The notes under the pieces were generated by a model that saw nothing but the letters and a program-made list of their open reading frames with translations, was not told the origin of the DNA and searched no databases. The position numbers were made by a program, and so were the translations under genes. DNA of 12,193 nt from Asterionellopsis glacialis (lineage: Eukaryota > Bacillariophyta > Plagiogrammaphyceae > Rhaphoneidales > Asterionellopsidaceae), in assembly GCA_014885115.2 (NCBI GenBank), contig WKLE02002974.1:1-12193 (forward strand), written 5' to 3'. How positions within the stretch are numbered: the stretch's first letter is position 1; each line of letters opens with the position of its first letter. Below, one piece after another: positions 9,301 to 12,193 of this stretch.

Positions 9301-9829
9301 GGTATCATTTTGCAATTCATTTTCCACTGTCCGTAAACGACGAACTAAATCATTCTAGGGTTAGTAGAGTATGGTTGTAAGACCGTATGGGTGAGGGTTG
9401 TAGTAAATGAATACAAGAGCGAGGCAGAAACATGAAAAAATAGATTAGGGTTGAGTGCATAAATGAGGAAGAGACATGCAAGAGTGGTCATGCGAAGTTC
9501 TCTAGAACAAATTCGTGTTTGAGGGTACTGAAGCGACGACGGCGAAAGGAGTAAATGCCATGGAATCCCATTTCATTTCATTGCGTGGCATCGACGTCAA
9601 AACACTCATAGTGTTGCCATCCCCAGCCACGGTGTTACTGTTGTCACCCCGTACTGTGCACAACCGAATTGATAGCCTCTAGAGTAGCATCCCTTGTCAA
9701 CATTTTCATCCACAGTTATGCGCTTGCACTGTGCAGTCTTACCTTGCTAGAATGTTTTTCCAAGTATGCCGCTGATAGTATCCGACTTGGAGAAATATCA
9801 GGTCTTGACGATGGTGATCTTTGACTCAT
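3325..9829 (-). CDS. PDS5 sister-chromatid cohesion factor, two exons (9743-9829 and 3325-9354)
   Basis: This is the PDS5 homologue, a HEAT-repeat protein that binds cohesin in the nucleus and controls its maintenance and release. The predicted length is 2038 residues, against about 1280-1450 in yeast and human. Exon 1 gives 29 residues starting MSQRSPSSRP; exon 2 continues in phase as NDLVRRLRTVENEL. Family hallmarks in order: the N-terminal KDKDVRL/IYAPE-type block (NHRDKEVRLH, YLYAPEPPW, about 70-98), the RRLRVTKLLGRLF block near 420, the KYRWIPRKVFES block near 710, the QAKFAVYTMASLL block, a LMPEFAVPFALHLLSF block near 1490, and a last helical block ending near 1674. Low-complexity Ser/Thr/Ala/Lys or acidic insertions separate HEAT segments. 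A basic, disordered tail of about 365 residues carries about eleven Ser/Thr-Pro sites and ends in KRRSRRVRA-like basic clusters (QRRSRRVRA). The stop is TAG. A start at the GTG of 9327 would lose 38 residues and is less likely. Confidence 0.94.
9355..9742 (-). other. PDS5 intron 1 (388 nt, phase 0)
   Basis: The donor reads AAG|GTAAGA and the acceptor CCCTAG|AAT on the minus strand. Joining the exons keeps the frame exactly and extends the PDS5 homology block (NDLVRRL). Retention would hit an in-frame TAA eight codons after the donor's first GTA, so splicing is required if translation starts in exon 1. The alternative acceptor TTTAG nine to ten bases downstream would break the frame. No second gene or recognisable RNA is seen inside. 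Confidence 0.85.
9360..9366 (-). promoter_or_regulatory. TACTAAC branch-point-like element adjacent to the 3' splice site
   Basis: On the minus strand the intron ends TACTAACCCTAG. The first seven bases equal the yeast-type branch-point consensus, and the candidate branch A (9361) is only six bases from the last intron base. A more conventional yUnAy match, CTTAC, lies about 22 bases from the acceptor and could be the functional site instead. Confidence 0.45.
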
Positions 9830-9869
9830 CTTGTTTAGATTGTTCTTCGTGTTGATGTTGATGCAATAT

Positions 9870-9887
9870 GATGTGATGTGATGTGAT
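9870..9887. repeat. (GATGT)n short tandem repeat
   Basis: Three GATGT units plus GAT lie 41 bases upstream of the PDS5 ATG, in its probable 5' leader or core promoter. No function is assigned. Confidence 0.7.
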
Positions 9888-10172
9888 ATGTAACAACGCA
9901 GAGATGGATGTTTGGCGTTTCACAGTGAGATGAAACTACCAACTAAAAGTGCATCGCCGTGTTGCCTTCTCTACAATTGTTACGGTACGTAACTTTCTCT
10001 TGGATGGTCGCCGTCGCCCTTGTCGCCGTCCTTAGATGTGTCGTGTTACTGTAGTCTATTGATGTGTAGGGTAGACTATAGATGATTTTCTTCTTATTTT
10101 TGTCTTGGCGTGAGAATAGGGGAAAAAAACAAACTACCCAAGACTTGGCTACGAGATTCATTCAAAAAAAAA

Positions 10173-10179
10173 TTGGCGC
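10173..10179. promoter_or_regulatory. Possible E2F-type site
   Basis: TTGGCGC, within ATTGGCGCG, fits the TTSSCGC core bound by E2F/DP factors and lies about 345 bases upstream of the PDS5 ATG. S-phase cohesion genes are often E2F targets in plants and animals. A single seven-base match is weak evidence, and no lineage-specific consensus was checked. Confidence 0.2.
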
Positions 10180-10608
10180 GATGCATCACTTCCCTGAGTT
10201 CGGAGTGCCTTTTGAATCAATCTTGATTGGAGGAAAAGAAAATAACACAGAATCTATTGTTTTCGTAAAAGCATTAGGACTAGAGTTAATCGCTTCTTCT
10301 CTTCAACAAGAAATGGTATCTCTCTCTACTAGAGTAGTCTATATCTAAAAGAAATTTCGAAAAAAAAAAAACATCTTGTTGCAACAGGAAGTTTGTTATG
10401 ATTTGCTGTTGCCAATAGATAGAGCAGCTGCACTAACAATTCCTTTTCCATCATTGTCCTCATCTCATAATACGAGACACGAGTCAGACGATATTACGGT
10501 TAATATATCATCAAAGAAGTTTCCATGAGAACAGGAATCATCAGAGCATAATGAGGATGAATGAATAGAATCATCTTGGCTCATGAGATGGTGAGACTGA
10601 AACAAGTA

Positions 10609-10628
10609 TGTGTGTGTGTGTGTGTGTG
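10609..10628. repeat. (TG)10 microsatellite
   Basis: Ten perfect TG units lie about 130 bases downstream of the HMG-box stop codon, so they read as (CA)n in that gene's possible 3' region. Likely length-polymorphic. Confidence 0.9.
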
Positions 10629-10755
10629 TAATACAGAGCGCAAAGAAAATTCTAAAAAATGCCAAGAAGTATCAACCGTGAAATTGTCTGATTAGGTATA
10701 ACGAGACTGTTACAAGACAGGAGTACTGATTCATTTTTTTTAAAGATTATATATC

Positions 10756-11886
10756 TTAAAACTGTGTGTTGAACACCAAAAAGCTTGCATCTGGAACACT
10801 GTTGTTGCCCATGTCAATCCCAAGTGCATCATCATCAATGAGGTCAAAAGTGAACTCACTTGTACCACCACTTCCGTTTGCGTCTGTTGTTTTATTCCAA
10901 CAAACGATTTCCTGCTGTGGCTCACAAGTTGCAACGATCTCTGAGGATGTCACAACATCTGAAGATAACTCGGGAGTAGTGTACACTTCATTGAATTGCT
11001 TCTTGAATGATGGCGAAAAATTAATTTCGGTTATAGGTGATGTAAGCAAATGATTGATATCAAGGGTTGCAGCATCCTGTGATAATGATGACTGTGTGTC
11101 TTGTGCTTCATTATTAGTGCAATGATTCTCATGGGGATCATGCAAAATCATGTCATCATTGTTGTCAAGGCTTGTTGCACTTGCTTTTATGCTTGTGATT
11201 ACGTCTGCTTGATGGTTTACTTCTTCTTCCACGGAATCGGATTCCGCATGGTGACTCAAACTCAAGTCGGAGACACTTCCATTATCAGTATCAGTTGACT
11301 TGGTGGTTTTGTCCACGTCGTCGCTAAGCTCTTTGATCTTTTGATTGTACTCCTTCATATCAACTTTGTATATCTTCATTTCAGCAGCACCACGACTTTC
11401 GTATATGCGTCGCGTTGCTTCATCCATAGCTTTCCAACGGGCACCTATGGTTTTGGCGAGTTCCGCAAATTTGGAGTTACCGTTGGATTTTCCAGCTTTT
11501 TTGACAAGTTGTTCTCTTTGGTCTTTAAAGAAAAGATTGTACCCCGAGAGAGGGCGCTTTGGTCTTCTCACGAGTGGATGTGATGCAGTCTTCTTCCCTT
11601 TTGGGCGCCCTCTCTTTCGAGGTGTCTTGGTCTCTGTTTTACCCTTCCTTCCTCCTCCAGTAACAGAAGATCTTGGTTTTGTTTCTTGCTCAGAATTGGA
11701 ATGCGTTACGCTATCACCAGAGATGGAAACAACTGAGGACATTTCAGGAGGACCTTGACGGTTATCTTTTGTCTCAAAGCTTTTTGTCATGATTGGGGTC
11801 GCAGTCATTGACCAAGAAGCCGCCTCAAGACTAATCTCGTTATCGACCAATGGAATCAAGTGGGGATGTTCAATATTTTTTATCAT
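10756..11886 (-). CDS. HMG-box protein with AT-hook and acidic C-terminus
   Basis: The protein has 376 residues and is an intron-free nuclear DNA-binding protein, probably an architectural factor or transcription regulator. An AT-hook (RKRGRPKGKK, residues 90-99, core RGRP) for minor-groove binding sits just before a single HMG-box at about 108-184. The box opens with RRPKRPLSGYNLFF, carries Trp151 in the usual ARWKAMDE position and closes in a Lys-rich helix (MKEYNQKIKEL). Basic stretches around the AT-hook can serve as a nuclear localisation signal. The C-terminal half is Ser/Thr/Asp-rich and ends with an acidic-hydrophobic patch, FTFDLIDDDALGIDM, of the kind seen in activation domains. The start is the first ATG of the frame with A at -3; internal Met codons at residues 27 and 33 are alternatives. 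The stop is TAA. The DNA target is unknown. Confidence 0.92.
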   Translation of the reverse strand: MIKNIEHPHLIPLVDNEISLEAASWSMTATPIMTKSFETKDNRQGPPEMSSVVSISGDSVTHSNSEQETKPRSSVTGGGRKGKTETKTPRKRGRPKGKKTASHPLVRRPKRPLSGYNLFFKDQREQLVKKAGKSNGNSKFAELAKTIGARWKAMDEATRRIYESRGAAEMKIYKVDMKEYNQKIKELSDDVDKTTKSTDTDNGSVSDLSLSHHAESDSVEEEVNHQADVITSIKASATSLDNNDDMILHDPHENHCTNNEAQDTQSSLSQDAATLDINHLLTSPITEINFSPSFKKQFNEVYTTPELSSDVVTSSEIVATCEPQQEIVCWNKTTDANGSGGTSEFTFDLIDDDALGIDMGNNSVPDASFLVFNTQF

Positions 11887-12193
11887 TTTAGATTATTAAG
11901 TTTTAAGTTGCTCACTGCAAATGCCACGAGATGTTTGAAAATGGAATAAAAATTGTTGACAATACAAACAGGATGGCTAACTCAATTAGCTCTGATTGAA
12001 TTCAATTTCAAACGATTGGTGATTCTGAAAGGTTGATGATACTGTAGGTCAATTAGAAATGGAAAAATGAACCTATTGAGAGAGGGACCGAGGTAGTGTT
12101 GAAGACATCTGTGCAGGAATTGTTTGATTTTTAATTGTCGACTGTATTATTTCTTCAAATACTGCACAGAAGTATTTCCTTTTCATTGACCTT
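11887..12193. other. Upstream region of the HMG-box gene
   Basis: These 307 bases hold no supported gene. They are AT-rich and should include the promoter and 5' leader of the HMG-box gene, which is transcribed leftward. No strong repeat or recognised promoter motif was found. Confidence 0.5.

Larger units (their letters stand above)
9830..10755. other. Intergenic region: PDS5 upstream and HMG-box gene downstream
   Basis: About 0.93 kb separate the PDS5 start from the stop of the HMG-box gene; both genes are on the minus strand. The stretch holds a (GATGT)n tract (9870-9887), a GTCGCC-rich patch (about 10006-10031), an E2F-like TTGGCGC (10173-10179), A-runs near 10165 and 10361, and a (TG)10 microsatellite (10609-10628). 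A plus-strand frame with an ATG at 10082 runs 88 codons to 10348, but it has no recognisable domain and begins inside AT-rich sequence, so I do not call it a gene. A minus-strand frame at 10465-10665 starts with TTG and is largely made by the TG repeat. Confidence 0.5.

Noticed and set aside
9355..9456. Telomere-like TAGGGTTAG and TTAGGGTTG fragments
   Set aside because: They are isolated single units within an intron, not an array; one simply overlaps the acceptor and branch-point sequence.
10082..10348. 88-codon plus-strand frame with an ATG
   Set aside because: No domain, signal or homologue that I recognise and no independent support; kept only as a note in the intergenic entry.
10465..10665. 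66-codon minus-strand frame with a His-Thr repeat
   Set aside because: It starts with TTG and the repeat is just the TG microsatellite read as CA in frame.

Overview
The window looks like nuclear DNA of a compact eukaryotic genome, most likely a stramenopile and probably a diatom. The evidence is moderate AT richness, long and nearly intron-free genes with short intergenic gaps, one intron with a clear GT-AG structure, homopolymeric Thr/Ser/Gln tracts, and eukaryote-only proteins: the cohesin factor PDS5, an HMG-box/AT-hook protein, and Golgi-type sulfotransferase-like proteins. Assignment to diatoms is inference from gene style; no species marker is present.

Layout. The left part (416-2941) holds two plus-strand genes in tandem. 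They encode related type II membrane proteins with the two PAPS-binding signatures of sulfotransferases. They are clear paralogues: about 40 % identical by hand count over an ungapped core block, with six shared cysteines. After a 383-base convergent gap comes the dominant gene, on the minus strand at 3325-9829: a 2038-residue PDS5 cohesin-regulator homologue. Its true start lies in a small upstream exon (9743-9829), separated from the main exon by a 388-base intron. Upstream of it is a gene-poor stretch of about 0.9 kb with simple repeats. A second minus-strand gene (10756-11886) encodes a 376-residue protein with an AT-hook, one HMG-box and an acidic/hydrophobic C-terminus. The remaining 307 bases are the upstream region of that gene.

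How the genes relate. The two minus-strand genes both encode chromatin proteins but look like independent transcription units. The sulfotransferase-like pair probably acts in the secretory pathway on glycans or other lumenal acceptors and has no evident functional link to PDS5. I see no mobile element, CRISPR array, tRNA or rRNA, and no convincing new multi-gene system. The points most worth following are the hidden PDS5 first exon with a TACTAAC-like element almost touching the 3' splice site, the disordered insertions that enlarge PDS5, and the conserved-cysteine architecture of the sulfotransferase-like pair.
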